Shown: positions 43,522 to 52,638, numbered from the stretch's first letter. The stretch: 64,000 nucleotides of DNA from CBDAQD01 sp965275905 (GCA_965275905.1 CBDHYJ010000055.1:1-64000); one strand, 5' to 3'. Notes: a model not told the origin generated them from the letters alone. A program made the numbers and translations.

Positions 43522-44220
43522 ATGATCCACCTGAAGGACGTCCACCTCACTTTGCCAAGCAGCGCGGGCCCCGTCCATATCCTGCGCGGTCTCGATCTCG
43601 ACATCGCCGCCGGCGAGACCGTCGGTCTGGTCGGTCCCAGCGGATCCGGCAAGTCGACCCTGCTCATGGCGATTGCCGGACTGGAATCCGTTACCGAAGG
43701 TACGGTCGAGGTCGCCGGACAGGCACTGAAAGGCCTGAACGAAGATGAGCTCGCGCTGTTCCGAAGGGACAATGTGGGTATCGTGTTCCAGTCCTTCCAC
43801 CTCATGGCGACCATGACGGCGCTCGAGAACGTTGCGATCCCGCTGGAACTGAACGGCAAGGACGATGCGTTCGAGCAGGCCGAGGCCGAACTGGAGCGGG
43901 TCGGGCTGGGCCACCGGCTGACGCACTATCCGGGCCAGCTTTCAGGCGGTGAGCAGCAACGCGTGGCGCTGGCGCGCGCGCTGGCGTCCGGAGCGCGCAT
44001 CCTTCTGGCCGACGAGCCGACGGGAAATCTCGACCAGACCACCGGCGAGCAGATCGTCGACCTGATGTTCCAGGTGCAGGCGGAACGGGACATGACCCTG
44101 CTTCTGATCACCCATGATGCGGAACTGGCGTCACGATGCGGCCGGGTTGTCTCCATGGCCGACGGAATCGTCGTCGCCGACGGCGCGCAACCGCCATCTG
44201 TCGTTGCGGAGGCCGGATGA
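43522..44220 (+). CDS. ABC transporter ATP-binding protein (YbbA-like)
   Basis: A 232-residue LolD/MacB-type ATPase. Walker A is GPSGSGKSTLL, the signature LSGGEQQRVALARAL and Walker B ILLADEPTGNLD. The ATG at 43522 is used; a TTG at 43510 is a possible alternative, and neither has a ribosome-binding site. The stop overlaps the permease start by four bases (ATGA), so the two subunits are coupled. It is divergent from the tesA-like esterase, as for E. coli ybbA-ybbP beside tesA; the substrate is unknown but a lipid or toxic compound is suspected. Confidence 0.92.
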   Translation: MIHLKDVHLTLPSSAGPVHILRGLDLDIAAGETVGLVGPSGSGKSTLLMAIAGLESVTEGTVEVAGQALKGLNEDELALFRRDNVGIVFQSFHLMATMTALENVAIPLELNGKDDAFEQAEAELERVGLGHRLTHYPGQLSGGEQQRVALARALASGARILLADEPTGNLDQTTGEQIVDLMFQVQAERDMTLLLITHDAELASRCGRVVSMADGIVVADGAQPPSVVAEAG

Positions 44221-46760
44221 ACGGGCTGGGCAGTCAGATGGCCCTGGCGGTGCGCATTGCCGCACGAGAGCTGCGCTCGGGCCTGTCCGGCCTCAAGATC
44301 TTCCTCGCATGCCTTGCGCTCGGCGTCTTCGCGATCGCCGCGGTCGGCTCGTTCTCCGAGGCGCTCAAGGGCGGCCTCGCGGAAGAGGGGCAGTCGATTC
44401 TCGGCGGTGATGTCGAGCTCACGCTCACCCACCAGAGGATCAGCACGGAGCAGCTGTTCTACCTCAGCCGCCGTGGCACAGTCAGCGAGGTCGCCGCCAC
44501 GCGCGCCATGGCCCGGGCAACCGACGGGGACGCGCGCGTCCTCGTCGAACTGAAGGCGGTGGATGGCGTCTATCCGCTTTACGGTGCGTTACGGCTAAAC
44601 GGGGGCGGGGCGCTGGAACAGGCCCTTGCCAATGTCGACGGGCAATGGGGTGCGGTCGTTGAGGAAACGCTGATGGCGCGGCTCGGCGCGGAGAAGGGAT
44701 CCAAGATCCGGGTCGGCGAGATCGATCTTGAAATCCGCGACACCATCAAGCGCGAGCCCGACCGCGTCGCATCCGGTATGGCGATCGGTCCGCGGGTCAT
44801 GATCGCCAAGGGCGCGCTCGACAGCACGCGGCTGGTGCAGCCGGGCAGTCTGGTGCGCTGGCGCTACCGCGTCGCTCTGGCCGACCAGAGCGAAAATTCC
44901 GTCGACGGGTTCAAGGAAGACCTCAAAAACGAGTTTCCTACCGCCGGCTGGCGTATCCGCGATCGTGGTAACGGCGCGCCGGGCGTGCGCCGCTTCGTCG
45001 ACCGGCTGACGCTGTTCCTGACGCTGGTCGGGCTGACATCTCTGATCGTAGGCGGTGTCGGTGTCGGCAACGGGGTGAAGAGCTATCTCGACGGCAAACG
45101 GGACAACATCGCCACGCTGAAGTGCCTCGGCGCGCCGGGCGGACTGGTGTTCCGGATCTATCTTGTCCAGGTGCTGTTCCTGGCCGCGGCCGCCATTGCG
45201 ATCGGCCTCGTGTTCGGGGCCGGAGCGCCGGTGCTTGTCGGCCTTGCGATAGAAAGCATCCTGCCGATCCCTGTGCGCTTCGGTGTCTATTCCGAGCCGC
45301 TGCTGCTGGCGTCGGCCTTCGGTCTGCTGACGACGCTCGCCTTCGCCCTGTGGCCGCTCGGGCGTGCCCGCGAGGTGCCGGCGAGCGCCCTGTTCCGAGA
45401 CATCGTCGCGCCGGTCCGGCGCTGGCCCCGGCCGGTCTATCTGGCGGGGGTCGGTCTGTCGCTGGCGGCCCTTGCGGCCCTGGCGGTGACTTTGGCCGAC
45501 GACAGGCGGATCACGGTGTTCTATGTCGCGGGCGCGGCGGCAAGCTTCCTGCTGCTCTGGCTGATCGCTCACGGCCTGATGCTGCTCGCGCGGCGGATGC
45601 CGCGGCTGCGCCGGCCGGAGTTCCGGCTGGGCATCTCCAACCTTCACCGGCCCGGCGCACCGACGCCAAGCGTCGTGCTGTCTCTGGGACTCGGGCTGAC
45701 GCTGCTCGTTACGCTGTCCCTGATCGACGCCAACATGTCGCGGCAGCTCGGCGCGCAGATGCCCGACCGGGCACCGTCGTTCTTTTTTGTCGATATCCAG
45801 TCGGATCAGGTCGAACCGTTCGAGAAGATGGTCCGGGATACGCCCGGCGTCGACACCGTGGACCGGGTGCCGATGCTGCGCGGCCGCATCGTGCGCCTGA
45901 AAGACGTGCCGGTCGAGCAGGCCAATCCGGCGCCAAATGCCCGCTGGGTCATCAACGGCGGGCGCAACATGACCTATTCGGATACGCTGCCGTCCGCGTC
46001 CACGCTGGTGCGCGGCGAGTGGTGGCCGAAGGACTACGACGGGCCGCCGCTGGTTTCCTTCGTTGACGAACTGGCAACGGGTCTCGGTCTCGATATCGGC
46101 GACGAAATTACGGTCAACGTGCTGGGCCGCGAGATCACCGCGAAAATCGCGAACACGCGTGCCGTCGAATGGGGGTCGCTGCAGATCAATTTCGTCATCG
46201 TCATGTCACCCAACGCGCTCCGGGGCGCCCCGCACACGCATCTGGCGACAGTGACGATGCAACCTGAAGGCGAGCTGCAGCTACTGCGCGATGTCAGCGA
46301 CAGCTTCCCGAACATCACCGCCGTGCGCATAAAAGAGGTGCTGGAGGCCATAAACGGACTGTTGTCCAAACTGCTGCTGTCGATTCGCGGTGCCAGCGCC
46401 ATCACGCTGATCGCCGGGGCCCTGGTACTGGCAGGGGCCATGGCCGCAGGGCACAGGGCCAGGATCTACGACGCCGTCGTGCTCAAGACCATCGGAGCGA
46501 CACGGGGCCGCCTGATGCGCAGCAACATCTTCGAATACGCTGTGCTTGGGGGCGTAACTGCAGTTTTCGCGGCTGTCGCCGGGACGATTTCGGCCTATAT
46601 GGTCATCCGGTTTGCAATGAACCTGGATTGGGAATTCGCGCCCTGGTCCGTGGTCTGGACGGTGATCGGCGCGACGATTCTCACGGTTTTGCTAGGTTTG
46701 GCAGGCACTTGGCGGGTTCTGGGAGAAAAAGCCGCACCAATCTTGCGCTCACGATCATGA
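44217..46760 (+). CDS. ABC transporter permease (FtsX/MacB-type, YbbP-like)
   Basis: An 847-residue permease with ten membrane segments arranged as two FtsX domains (segments near residues 265-360 and 725-840) separated by a central membrane block (about 400-490) and two large periplasmic domains. The opening LAVRIAARELRSGLSGLKIF is typical of the YbbP type. The start at 44217 overlaps the ATPase stop. It probably exports a lipophilic molecule or moves lipid, working with the ATP-binding protein; its partner esterase suggests a role at the envelope. Confidence 0.92.
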   Translation: MNGLGSQMALAVRIAARELRSGLSGLKIFLACLALGVFAIAAVGSFSEALKGGLAEEGQSILGGDVELTLTHQRISTEQLFYLSRRGTVSEVAATRAMARATDGDARVLVELKAVDGVYPLYGALRLNGGGALEQALANVDGQWGAVVEETLMARLGAEKGSKIRVGEIDLEIRDTIKREPDRVASGMAIGPRVMIAKGALDSTRLVQPGSLVRWRYRVALADQSENSVDGFKEDLKNEFPTAGWRIRDRGNGAPGVRRFVDRLTLFLTLVGLTSLIVGGVGVGNGVKSYLDGKRDNIATLKCLGAPGGLVFRIYLVQVLFLAAAAIAIGLVFGAGAPVLVGLAIESILPIPVRFGVYSEPLLLASAFGLLTTLAFALWPLGRAREVPASALFRDIVAPVRRWPRPVYLAGVGLSLAALAALAVTLADDRRITVFYVAGAAASFLLLWLIAHGLMLLARRMPRLRRPEFRLGISNLHRPGAPTPSVVLSLGLGLTLLVTLSLIDANMSRQLGAQMPDRAPSFFFVDIQSDQVEPFEKMVRDTPGVDTVDRVPMLRGRIVRLKDVPVEQANPAPNARWVINGGRNMTYSDTLPSASTLVRGEWWPKDYDGPPLVSFVDELATGLGLDIGDEITVNVLGREITAKIANTRAVEWGSLQINFVIVMSPNALRGAPHTHLATVTMQPEGELQLLRDVSDSFPNITAVRIKEVLEAINGLLSKLLLSIRGASAITLIAGALVLAGAMAAGHRARIYDAVVLKTIGATRGRLMRSNIFEYAVLGGVTAVFAAVAGTISAYMVIRFAMNLDWEFAPWSVVWTVIGATILTVLLGLAGTWRVLGEKAAPILRSRS

Positions 46761-46765
46761 ATCCG

Positions 46766-46799
46766 GCCCGGTTTGACATTAATTTCCTATTAACCGGGC
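46766..46799. terminator. inverted repeat after the ABC permease gene
   Basis: GCCCGGTT (46766-46773) and AACCGGGC (46792-46799) are perfect eight-base arms around an AT-rich 18-base centre, starting five bases after the permease stop. It is a likely transcription terminator, though no T run follows. Confidence 0.45.
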
Positions 46800-46811
46800 T
46801 TAGCGCTTGCC

Positions 46812-46840
46812 TTGCAAACTGTTACGGGGTTTCCCATATT
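46812..46840 (+). promoter_or_regulatory. sigma-70-like promoter candidate for the Bax-inhibitor gene
   Basis: TTGCAA (46812-46817) and CATATT (46835-46840) are separated by 17 bases, close to housekeeping promoter consensus. It lies 54 bases before the ATG at 46894. Confidence 0.4.
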
Positions 46841-46893
46841 AAGGCACAAAGCGTCCAACAACTGAGGTTTTGAGGGAAAAGGAAAGAGTAAAC

Positions 46894-47657
46894 ATGGCGG
46901 ATTTCGACAATCGCGGTATGGCTCGCGCGCAGGTCGGCCTTGATCGTGCTGCTGCACATGAGATCGATGAGGGCCTGCGCAGCTACATGCTTCGCGTCTA
47001 CAACTATATGGCAATCGGTCTGGGCATCACCGGCGTAGCCGCGATGGTGACCTACATGATGGCGGTCACGCAGACGGCCACAGGGCTGCAACTGACCGGT
47101 TTCGGCCAGCTTATCTACGCAAGCGCGTTCAAATGGGTCGTTATGCTGGCACCGCTCGGCATGGTGTTCTTCCTTTCGGCACGGGTGCAGAAGATGAGCG
47201 TGCCCGGCGCACAGCTTGCCTTCTGGCTCTTTGCCGGCCTGATGGGACTTTCCCTGTCCTCGATCTTCCTGGTCTACACCGGTGCAAGCATCACGCGGGT
47301 GTTCTTCGTCACGGCTGCCGCCTTCGGCGCGACTAAGCCTGTGGGGCTACACGACGAAGAAGGACATTTCCGGCTGGGGTTCGTTCCTGTTCATGGGCCT
47401 GATCGGCATCATTCTCGCCTCGATCGTGAACATATTTCCTGGGCAGTTCGGCCCTGCAGTTCGCGGTTTCGGTGATTGGTGTGCTGGTGTTCGCCGGCCT
47501 GACGGCTTACGACACGCAGCAGATCAAGGAGATGTACTACGAGGGTGACGGCGAAGCCGTTGCCGGACGCAAGGCCATCATGGGTGCCCTGCGGCTCTAT
47601 CTCGACTTCATCAACCTGTTCATCATGCTGCTGCAGTTGTTCGGCAACCGCGAATAG
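46894..47657 (+). pseudogene. Bax inhibitor-1 (YccA/BI-1) family membrane protein, broken by two frameshifts
   Basis: The frame starts at MADFDNRGMARAQ (46894) and reads a BI-1 protein through VFFVTAAAFGA. One extra base, the A at 47332, then shifts it; the next stretch, SLWGYTTKKDISGWGSFLFM on to ILASIVNIF, continues in the second frame. An extra T in the run 47435-47437 shifts again, after which the third frame gives the rest (LGSSALQFAVSVIGVLVFAG through LQLFGNRE). Removing both bases gives an intact protein of about 250 residues with seven membrane segments. As written, the product would be truncated by misread sequence. It is a recent pseudogene or an assembly error. Confidence 0.85.
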
Positions 47658-47678
47658 CACGATCTGCAGGATCAAAAG

Positions 47679-47712
47679 AAAACCCCCGTTTCCCTGGGAA
47701 ACGGGGGTTTTT
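47679..47712. terminator. strong bidirectional intrinsic terminator
   Basis: A 15-pair stem joins AAAACCCCCGTTTCC (47679-47693) to its complement ending at about 47711, with a very short loop, and a T run on the plus strand and A run for the minus. It separates the Bax-inhibitor gene from the converging DUF2794 gene and serves both. Confidence 0.9.
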
Positions 47713-47750
47713 CATTGCCTCATCCCTGCCGGCGTTTTTCCGTTGGCCCG

Positions 47751-48137
47751 TCAGGCGACAACCAGCTTCGGCTTGCGGTCAATGGCGCGCAAAACCTGCG
47801 CCAGGTCATGGCCGCGCTTCAGAATGAGCCCGGTGGCGGCCACCACCGAATAGGTGCCCTGACGGCGTGACAGTTTCGGCTGTTTTTCGATTCTGTAGAG
47901 AGGCATCTCGGCGGAGCGCCGGAAGACCGAAAACACGGCCTTTTCCTTGAGAGCGTCGATGGCGTAGTCACGCCATTCGCCATCCGCGACCTTCCTGCCG
48001 TAGACCCGAAGGATCTGATCGAGTTCCCGGCGATTGAAGGCAATCTGCGAGGGAATCGTACGCTGCTGGTGTTTACCCTGGGCCGCGGATTTCGAAAATC
48101 CGGGCCCGAACAGAACTATGGGCTCACTATCGCTCAT
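47751..48137 (-). CDS. DUF2794 domain protein
   Basis: A 128-residue soluble protein of the DUF2794 family, which is mostly confined to Alphaproteobacteria. The conserved core is IAFNRRELDQILRVYGRKVA followed by WRDYAIDALKEKAVFSVFRR and the closing GHDLAQVLRAIDRKPKLV. No function is known. The terminator at 47679-47712 lies downstream. It supports the alphaproteobacterial assignment. Confidence 0.93.
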   Translation of the reverse strand: MSDSEPIVLFGPGFSKSAAQGKHQQRTIPSQIAFNRRELDQILRVYGRKVADGEWRDYAIDALKEKAVFSVFRRSAEMPLYRIEKQPKLSRRQGTYSVVAATGLILKRGHDLAQVLRAIDRKPKLVVA

Positions 48138-48349
48138 GGCCCCTCCTTGTTGGATACGACACGATGTTGTATTGTAGATGATCCCTCAGCGCGGCGTGCT
48201 TGGCAAGACTCCGGCTTAAAATGCCATTATCCTTGCTTATGCAGCTTTCCACAGCGCGCCCCGGAATCCCTACCAAAAATCACATTTTCGCCGTAGTTGC
48301 TCCTTGGTCTGGCCCCAATGGAAAGTCACATTCACCATGTTGCCTCTAA

Positions 48350-48436
48350 GGCCCGGTTCGACAGACGGTCTCGGAAATCTCAGCCCCCCAGCCCCCCGAG
48401 CCCATCACATTCGAACCGGGCCAATTTTTGTTTTCC
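48350..48436 (+). ncRNA. possible small structured RNA or leader hairpin
   Basis: GGCCCGGTTCGA (48350-48361) pairs perfectly over 12 bases with TCGAACCGGGCC (48411-48422). Inside the 49-base loop, CTCGG (about 48370-48374) can pair with CCGAG (about 48396-48400). The outer stem is followed directly by AATTTTTGTTTTCC, as in an intrinsic terminator on the plus strand. It is not SRP RNA, 6S or a tRNA by inspection. It could be a small RNA's 3' end or an htpG leader element. Confidence 0.35.
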
Positions 48437-48504
48437 TTCCCCTTCAAACTCTGATCTTTCTTGCCGTTCGGCGAACCTGGGCGCGTCGGGAGCGTCGAAA
48501 ATCC

Positions 48505-48532
48505 TTGATCTGGGCTCAATTAGGGGCATTAT
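48505..48532 (+). promoter_or_regulatory. promoter candidate for htpG
   Basis: TTGATC (48505-48510) and CATTAT (48527-48532) with a 16-base spacer lie 42 bases before the htpG start. The preceding C also gives CTTGAT, so a heat-shock sigma-32-type reading is possible, which would suit htpG. Confidence 0.4.
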
Positions 48533-48574
48533 CTCGCTCGAAATTCAATCTGTATCTTGGTGAGGTATTCGTCC

Positions 48575-50521
48575 ATGTCAGAGGCAAAAACAAAGAAAAA
48601 GACAAAGAACGGTGCGGCGGTGGGCGAGTCCCATGAATTCCAGGCGGAGGTGTCGCGGCTCCTGCACCTGATGGTGCACGCCGTTTATTCGGAGCAGGAT
48701 GTTTTCCTGCGCGAGCTGATTTCGAACGCGGCCGATGCCTGCGACAAACTCCGCTACGAGGCCATCACGGCCCCGGAACTGACCAGCGGCGATTCCGAGC
48801 TCAAGGTTACTCTGACCGTCGATGCGGCCAATAACCGGTTGATTGTCGCGGATAACGGTATCGGCATGGGCCGCGACGAATTGGTCGAAAATCTCGGCAC
48901 CATCGCGCGGTCCGGCACGCGCGCCTTCGTCGAGCGGCTCTCGGAAGGCAAGGGTGACGTCAATCTCATCGGCCAGTTCGGTGTCGGCTTTTATTCGGCC
49001 TTCATCGTGGCGCAGCATGTCGACGTCATCTCGACGCGTGCCGGAGCGGATGAAACCTGGCACTGGTCATCGGATGGTGAATCGGCCTTTACCGTCGAAC
49101 CGGCCGCCGCCGACGATGCGCAGGGCTGCCCGCGCGGCACGGAAGTCCGGCTGACCCTGAAGGACGACGCCAAGGCGTTCCTCGATGCCCGGCGACTGGA
49201 ACAGGTGGTCAAGACCTATTCAGATCACATCTCGATCCCCATCGAGCTTGCCGAGATCACCGACGGTGAGACCGGCGAGGCGAACAATCTCAATACCGCG
49301 AGCGCGCTCTGGGCGCGCCCGAAGAGCGATATCACGGAAGAGCAGTACACCGAGTTCTACCACCACACGGCCGGCATGTACGATGAGCCCGCGCTTACGG
49401 TGCATTACCGCGCGGAGGGGCGCCACGAGTACACGGTTCTTCTGTTCGTGCCGAGCTCCCGACCATTCGACCTGTTCGACCCGTCCCGGCAGGGCCGCAT
49501 ACGCCTCTACGTGCGTCGTGTGTTTATTACCGACGATGCCGACCTGCTGCCGGGCTATCTTCGCTTCGTGCGCGGCGTGATCGATTCCGAGGACATGCCG
49601 CTCAACATCAGCCGCGAGATGCTGCAGAACAATCCGATCGTCGCCTCGATCAGGAAGGCGGTCGCCAACCGCGTCCTGTCGGAACTGAAGAAGACGGCGG
49701 AGAAAGATTCGGAACTCTACGGCAAGATCTGGTCCGCCTTCGGCGCGGTGATCAAGGAAGGCCTGTACGAGGATATGGAGCGCCGCGACGACCTGCTCGA
49801 ACTGGTCCGGTTCCGCTCGACCGAGACGGAGGACCAGAGCCGCAGTCTCAAGGACTATGTCGCGGCCATGAAGGATAATCAGACGGCGATTTACTACGTG
49901 ACCGGCGACAATGCCGCGCAAATCGCGGCGAGCCCGCAGATCGAGGGCTTCAAGGCGCGCGGGCTCGAGGTGCTGCTGCTGACCGACCCGGTCGACAGTT
50001 TCTGGACAACGAGCGTGCTCGGTTTCGACGGCAAACCGTTCAAGTCAATCACGCAAGGGGCAGCCGATCTGGATACGGTTCCGACGAGCGAATCCGAGAG
50101 CGATGAAGACAAGACCGAGGAAGAGGACGCCGATGTGACCGCCGTCGGCACGCTCACCTCGGTCCTCAAGCAGGCACTGGGCGAGCGGGTTGCGGACGTG
50201 CGTCAGTCGCAGCGGCTGACAACGAGTCCGGTTTGCCTGATTGCCGACGAAAGGGGCATGGACCGGGGGCTGGAGCAACTTCTCGCCGCCCGCAACGATG
50301 TCGACATGCCGCAGATCCCGAGGATCCTTGAGATCAACCCGAAACACGCGGTGATCCGGGCGCTTGCGGCAAGGGCTAAAACCGACGGTACCAGCGCGGA
50401 TCTGGAGGACGCGGCCGAACTGCTTTACGACCAGGCGCTGATCCTCGAGGGCAAGCCGGTCTCCGACGCAGCGGCGTTTTCAGCAAGGCTGTCCAAGCTT
50501 ATGGCGGCCGGTCTCGCCTGA
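48575..50521 (+). CDS. htpG: molecular chaperone HtpG (Hsp90)
   Basis: A 648-residue Hsp90 homologue. The N-terminal GHKL ATPase domain shows ELISNAADACDKLRYEA, the DNGIGM motif, GTIARSGT and GQFGVGFYSAF. Middle and C-terminal dimer domains follow, with an acidic linker-like run (SESDEDKTEEEDADV) at about residues 510-525. The ATG at 48575 has GAGG upstream; a start six codons earlier is unlikely. It folds client proteins in the cytosol, especially under heat stress. It has a promoter candidate of possible heat-shock type. Confidence 0.97.
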   Translation: MSEAKTKKKTKNGAAVGESHEFQAEVSRLLHLMVHAVYSEQDVFLRELISNAADACDKLRYEAITAPELTSGDSELKVTLTVDAANNRLIVADNGIGMGRDELVENLGTIARSGTRAFVERLSEGKGDVNLIGQFGVGFYSAFIVAQHVDVISTRAGADETWHWSSDGESAFTVEPAAADDAQGCPRGTEVRLTLKDDAKAFLDARRLEQVVKTYSDHISIPIELAEITDGETGEANNLNTASALWARPKSDITEEQYTEFYHHTAGMYDEPALTVHYRAEGRHEYTVLLFVPSSRPFDLFDPSRQGRIRLYVRRVFITDDADLLPGYLRFVRGVIDSEDMPLNISREMLQNNPIVASIRKAVANRVLSELKKTAEKDSELYGKIWSAFGAVIKEGLYEDMERRDDLLELVRFRSTETEDQSRSLKDYVAAMKDNQTAIYYVTGDNAAQIAASPQIEGFKARGLEVLLLTDPVDSFWTTSVLGFDGKPFKSITQGAADLDTVPTSESESDEDKTEEEDADVTAVGTLTSVLKQALGERVADVRQSQRLTTSPVCLIADERGMDRGLEQLLAARNDVDMPQIPRILEINPKHAVIRALAARAKTDGTSADLEDAAELLYDQALILEGKPVSDAAAFSARLSKLMAAGLA

Positions 50522-50530
50522 CCCGGGGGC

Positions 50531-51391
50531 TCAGCCCAGTTCGAACGTGGTGATGCCGAAGATCCGGTCGAGCGGCAATTGCCACGCGTTACCGCGGTAC
50601 ATGCGTGCGGTCTCGAAAACCGGTTCCAGGCCGCGCGCCTCGGCGAGCCGGACTGACGCGGTGTTCGGCTCCGGCACATCGAAGAACAGCGGGCGTCCCG
50701 GAGATCTTGCGGCCAGCGCGTCGAAGAGTTGTTCCGCCACGGCGGCATCGTCGGCGAACAGGGGCCCGATCTTGACGCCGCTGCGGCAGGGCCGCGCCAC
50801 GCCGTAGCCCTTCAGATTGCCGTCATCCATCACGCCCAGCGCAACATGCGCCTTCGTTCCAAGCCAGGATGCGAGGAAGTCGGGCCGGATACAGCCGAAA
50901 TGGGCGCGGTCATAAAGGGCGACCATGGCTGCGTGCTCCGCGGCGAGTTCCGTTACGTCCGGAGCGGTTCCGGCTGTGGGAACATCTTCGCCGCCATAGC
51001 GGATGTTCCTGTGCGCCAGCACAAAGCCGGATTTGGCGTAGTTGGACTGCTGGTCGACCACGCCGTCGAGACCGACGGTCGGGGTGCGCAGGTTGGTAAA
51101 CGCGTGTTCCCAGGTTCGAAGCCCGAAACCCCGGCCGCGGAATTCCGGACGGCATATGTAAAAGCCGACAAAGCCGAACGCGTCGCCGTACTGGACGGCA
51201 GAGATACAGGTCACCGGATCGCCGTCGAGCCTGCCGACATAAAATCCTTGCGGATCGGCTGCAAAAAAACTGTCGGCATCGCTCAGCCCGGGGTTCCAGC
51301 CTTCGGCCGCCGCCCACTCGACAGCGATATCAATGTCTGCGCGCGTCATGCGCTCGACTGCAAATGCATCAGAAATGGTGCGTCTCCTCAA
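50531..51391 (-). CDS. GNAT-family acetyltransferase, two-domain form
   Basis: A 286-residue protein with an N-terminal GNAT domain (about residues 10-140). The CoA-binding motif is in FYICRPEFRGRGFGLRTWEH. A C-terminal domain of about 130 residues (from FLASWLGTKAHVALGV onward) resembles the second acetyltransferase-like domain of YitH/DUF1248-type proteins. The acceptor is not known. It is divergent from the GATase-like gene. Confidence 0.88.
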   Translation of the reverse strand: MRRRTISDAFAVERMTRADIDIAVEWAAAEGWNPGLSDADSFFAADPQGFYVGRLDGDPVTCISAVQYGDAFGFVGFYICRPEFRGRGFGLRTWEHAFTNLRTPTVGLDGVVDQQSNYAKSGFVLAHRNIRYGGEDVPTAGTAPDVTELAAEHAAMVALYDRAHFGCIRPDFLASWLGTKAHVALGVMDDGNLKGYGVARPCRSGVKIGPLFADDAAVAEQLFDALAARSPGRPLFFDVPEPNTASVRLAEARGLEPVFETARMYRGNAWQLPLDRIFGITTFELG

Positions 51392-51515
51392 AAAGAAAGG
51401 CTGCTTCGCGGCGCCATGTTAGCGCGAATTCGAATTCCCGCCGACCATGTCCTCACGCTTACTGCAGTCCGTGATACTGTGCTTCGGAGATCGGATATCT
51501 TTCAGGGAGAAAAGG

Positions 51516-52235
51516 ATGACCGACGCCAGCCTGATCGCCCTTGTCGGCGACCACAATCCTGATGTTACGGCGCATGTGGCGATTCCGAAAGCTCTGGAGA
51601 TTGCTGCGCAAAGGTCCGGTCATCCTGTCGAGTGGCAATGGATCCACACGACCGCCCTGACCGGGCGCGCGGCAGAAGCATTGACGAGTTTTGATGCGGT
51701 CTGGTGCGTTCCGGCAAGCCCTTATGCAAGCATGGATGGTGCGCTGGATGCGATCCGGCATGCGCGGGAAGGCGGCCTGCCATTCCTCGGCACCTGCGGC
51801 GGCTATCAGCATGCGATCCTTGAATTTGCGCGCAATGTGCTCGGTCACGTCGAAGCCGACAACGCCGAGGTTAATCCGGATGCCGAGATGCCGCTGATCA
51901 ACGCCCTGGTCTGCGCCCTGGTCGAGCAGAGCGGCGAAATCCTGTTCATCGAAGGGTCACGGATCGCGGAGATCCACGGCGAGGCGCGCGTGACGGAGAA
52001 GTATCACTGCAGCTACGGCCTCGCGCCGGAATATGCCGGCCTGTTCGATGGGACTGCGCTGAGGATCACCGGGCTCGACCTTAACGGCGAGCCCCGCACG
52101 TTCGAACTCGCCGGGCATTCCTTTTTCATCGGAACCGCCTATCAGCCCGAACGCTCAGCCCTGGCCGGAGAACCGCATCCGCTGATCGACGCGTTCGTGG
52201 CGGCGGCCGCCGCCAGGCGGTCGCTGGCGGCCTGA
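51516..52235 (+). CDS. CTP-synthase C-terminal region-related class I glutamine amidotransferase-like protein
   Basis: A 239-residue protein resembling the glutaminase domain of CTP synthase. The nucleophile elbow is LGTCGGYQHAILEFARNVLG, and the C-terminal histidine-containing AGHSFFIGTAYQPE is the corresponding active-site region (the H-x-E triad is present as HSFFIGTAYQPE, with some change). Some members of this family are selenoproteins; this one has cysteine, with no in-frame UGA. The synthase domain is absent, so it does not make CTP by itself. Starts at 51516 after AGGGAGA. Confidence 0.85.
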   Translation: MTDASLIALVGDHNPDVTAHVAIPKALEIAAQRSGHPVEWQWIHTTALTGRAAEALTSFDAVWCVPASPYASMDGALDAIRHAREGGLPFLGTCGGYQHAILEFARNVLGHVEADNAEVNPDAEMPLINALVCALVEQSGEILFIEGSRIAEIHGEARVTEKYHCSYGLAPEYAGLFDGTALRITGLDLNGEPRTFELAGHSFFIGTAYQPERSALAGEPHPLIDAFVAAAAARRSLAA

Positions 52236-52248
52236 CTGCATCGATATG

Positions 52249-52548
52249 TCATGAATTTGGGGGTAGCAGCGTTCCCGTCTTGCGCCGCCGCGCTCGGGCG
52301 AAAAGCGCACGCGATGCGTTGACCTCGACGGGCAGGGAAGCGGCCCATTTGACGTCTTCGCGTGTGACGCCGATATCATCAAGGATCTTGTCCTCAAGGG
52401 TGAGCATGTTCAGGAATGCGTCGCGTGCGTCCCTGTGCATCCGGCGCACTTCCAGGCGCTCACGCTGCCTGTCGAAGAAGGCCCAGATGTCTGATGCAAT
52501 ACTCTGCAGAGTGGACCGGGCGGCGAGCTCAAATGGCATTTCAGTCAT
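52249..52548 (-). CDS. DUF1127 (YjiS-like) small protein
   Basis: A 99-residue protein started at MTEMPFELAARS (52548), preceded by a strong AGGAGGT; an upstream ATG at 52587 is not favoured. The DUF1127 core is DAFLNMLTLEDKILDDIGVT, followed by REDVKWAASLPVEVNASRAL. Small arginine-rich DUF1127 proteins are linked to RNA-binding and phosphate/carbon responses in Hyphomicrobiales. Its gene is divergent from a LysR gene, with a strong dyad in the shared 100-base region. Confidence 0.88.
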   Translation of the reverse strand: MTEMPFELAARSTLQSIASDIWAFFDRQRERLEVRRMHRDARDAFLNMLTLEDKILDDIGVTREDVKWAASLPVEVNASRALFARARRRKTGTLLPPNS

Positions 52549-52617
52549 GTCGACCTCCTTGTCGGACTCAACATGGTGCTCGCTCATTGATCAATCCAAC
52601 GAAATACATTTATGATA

Positions 52618-52638
52618 TCGTTCAATCTCGTTGAACGA
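52618..52638. promoter_or_regulatory. LysR-type operator between DUF1127 and lysR genes
   Basis: TCGTTCAA (52618-52625) and TTGAACGA (52631-52638) are perfect eight-base arms around TCTCG. The centre contains a T-N11-A box. It is 11 bases upstream of the LysR start and 70 bases from the DUF1127 start, so binding would control both. Confidence 0.65.

Larger units (their letters stand above)
48138..48574. other. 437-base region between DUF2794 and htpG
   Basis: No coding frame is supported here. It contains a large two-level hairpin followed by a T-rich tract (48350-48436) and a sigma-70-like promoter candidate (48505-48532) for htpG. No ROSE-type thermometer was recognised. Confidence 0.6.

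Noticed and set aside
43434..43859. N-terminal extension of the esterase frame through the ABC ATPase gene
   Set aside because: The extension is antisense to the ATPase start region and the esterase has its own signal peptide at 43433.
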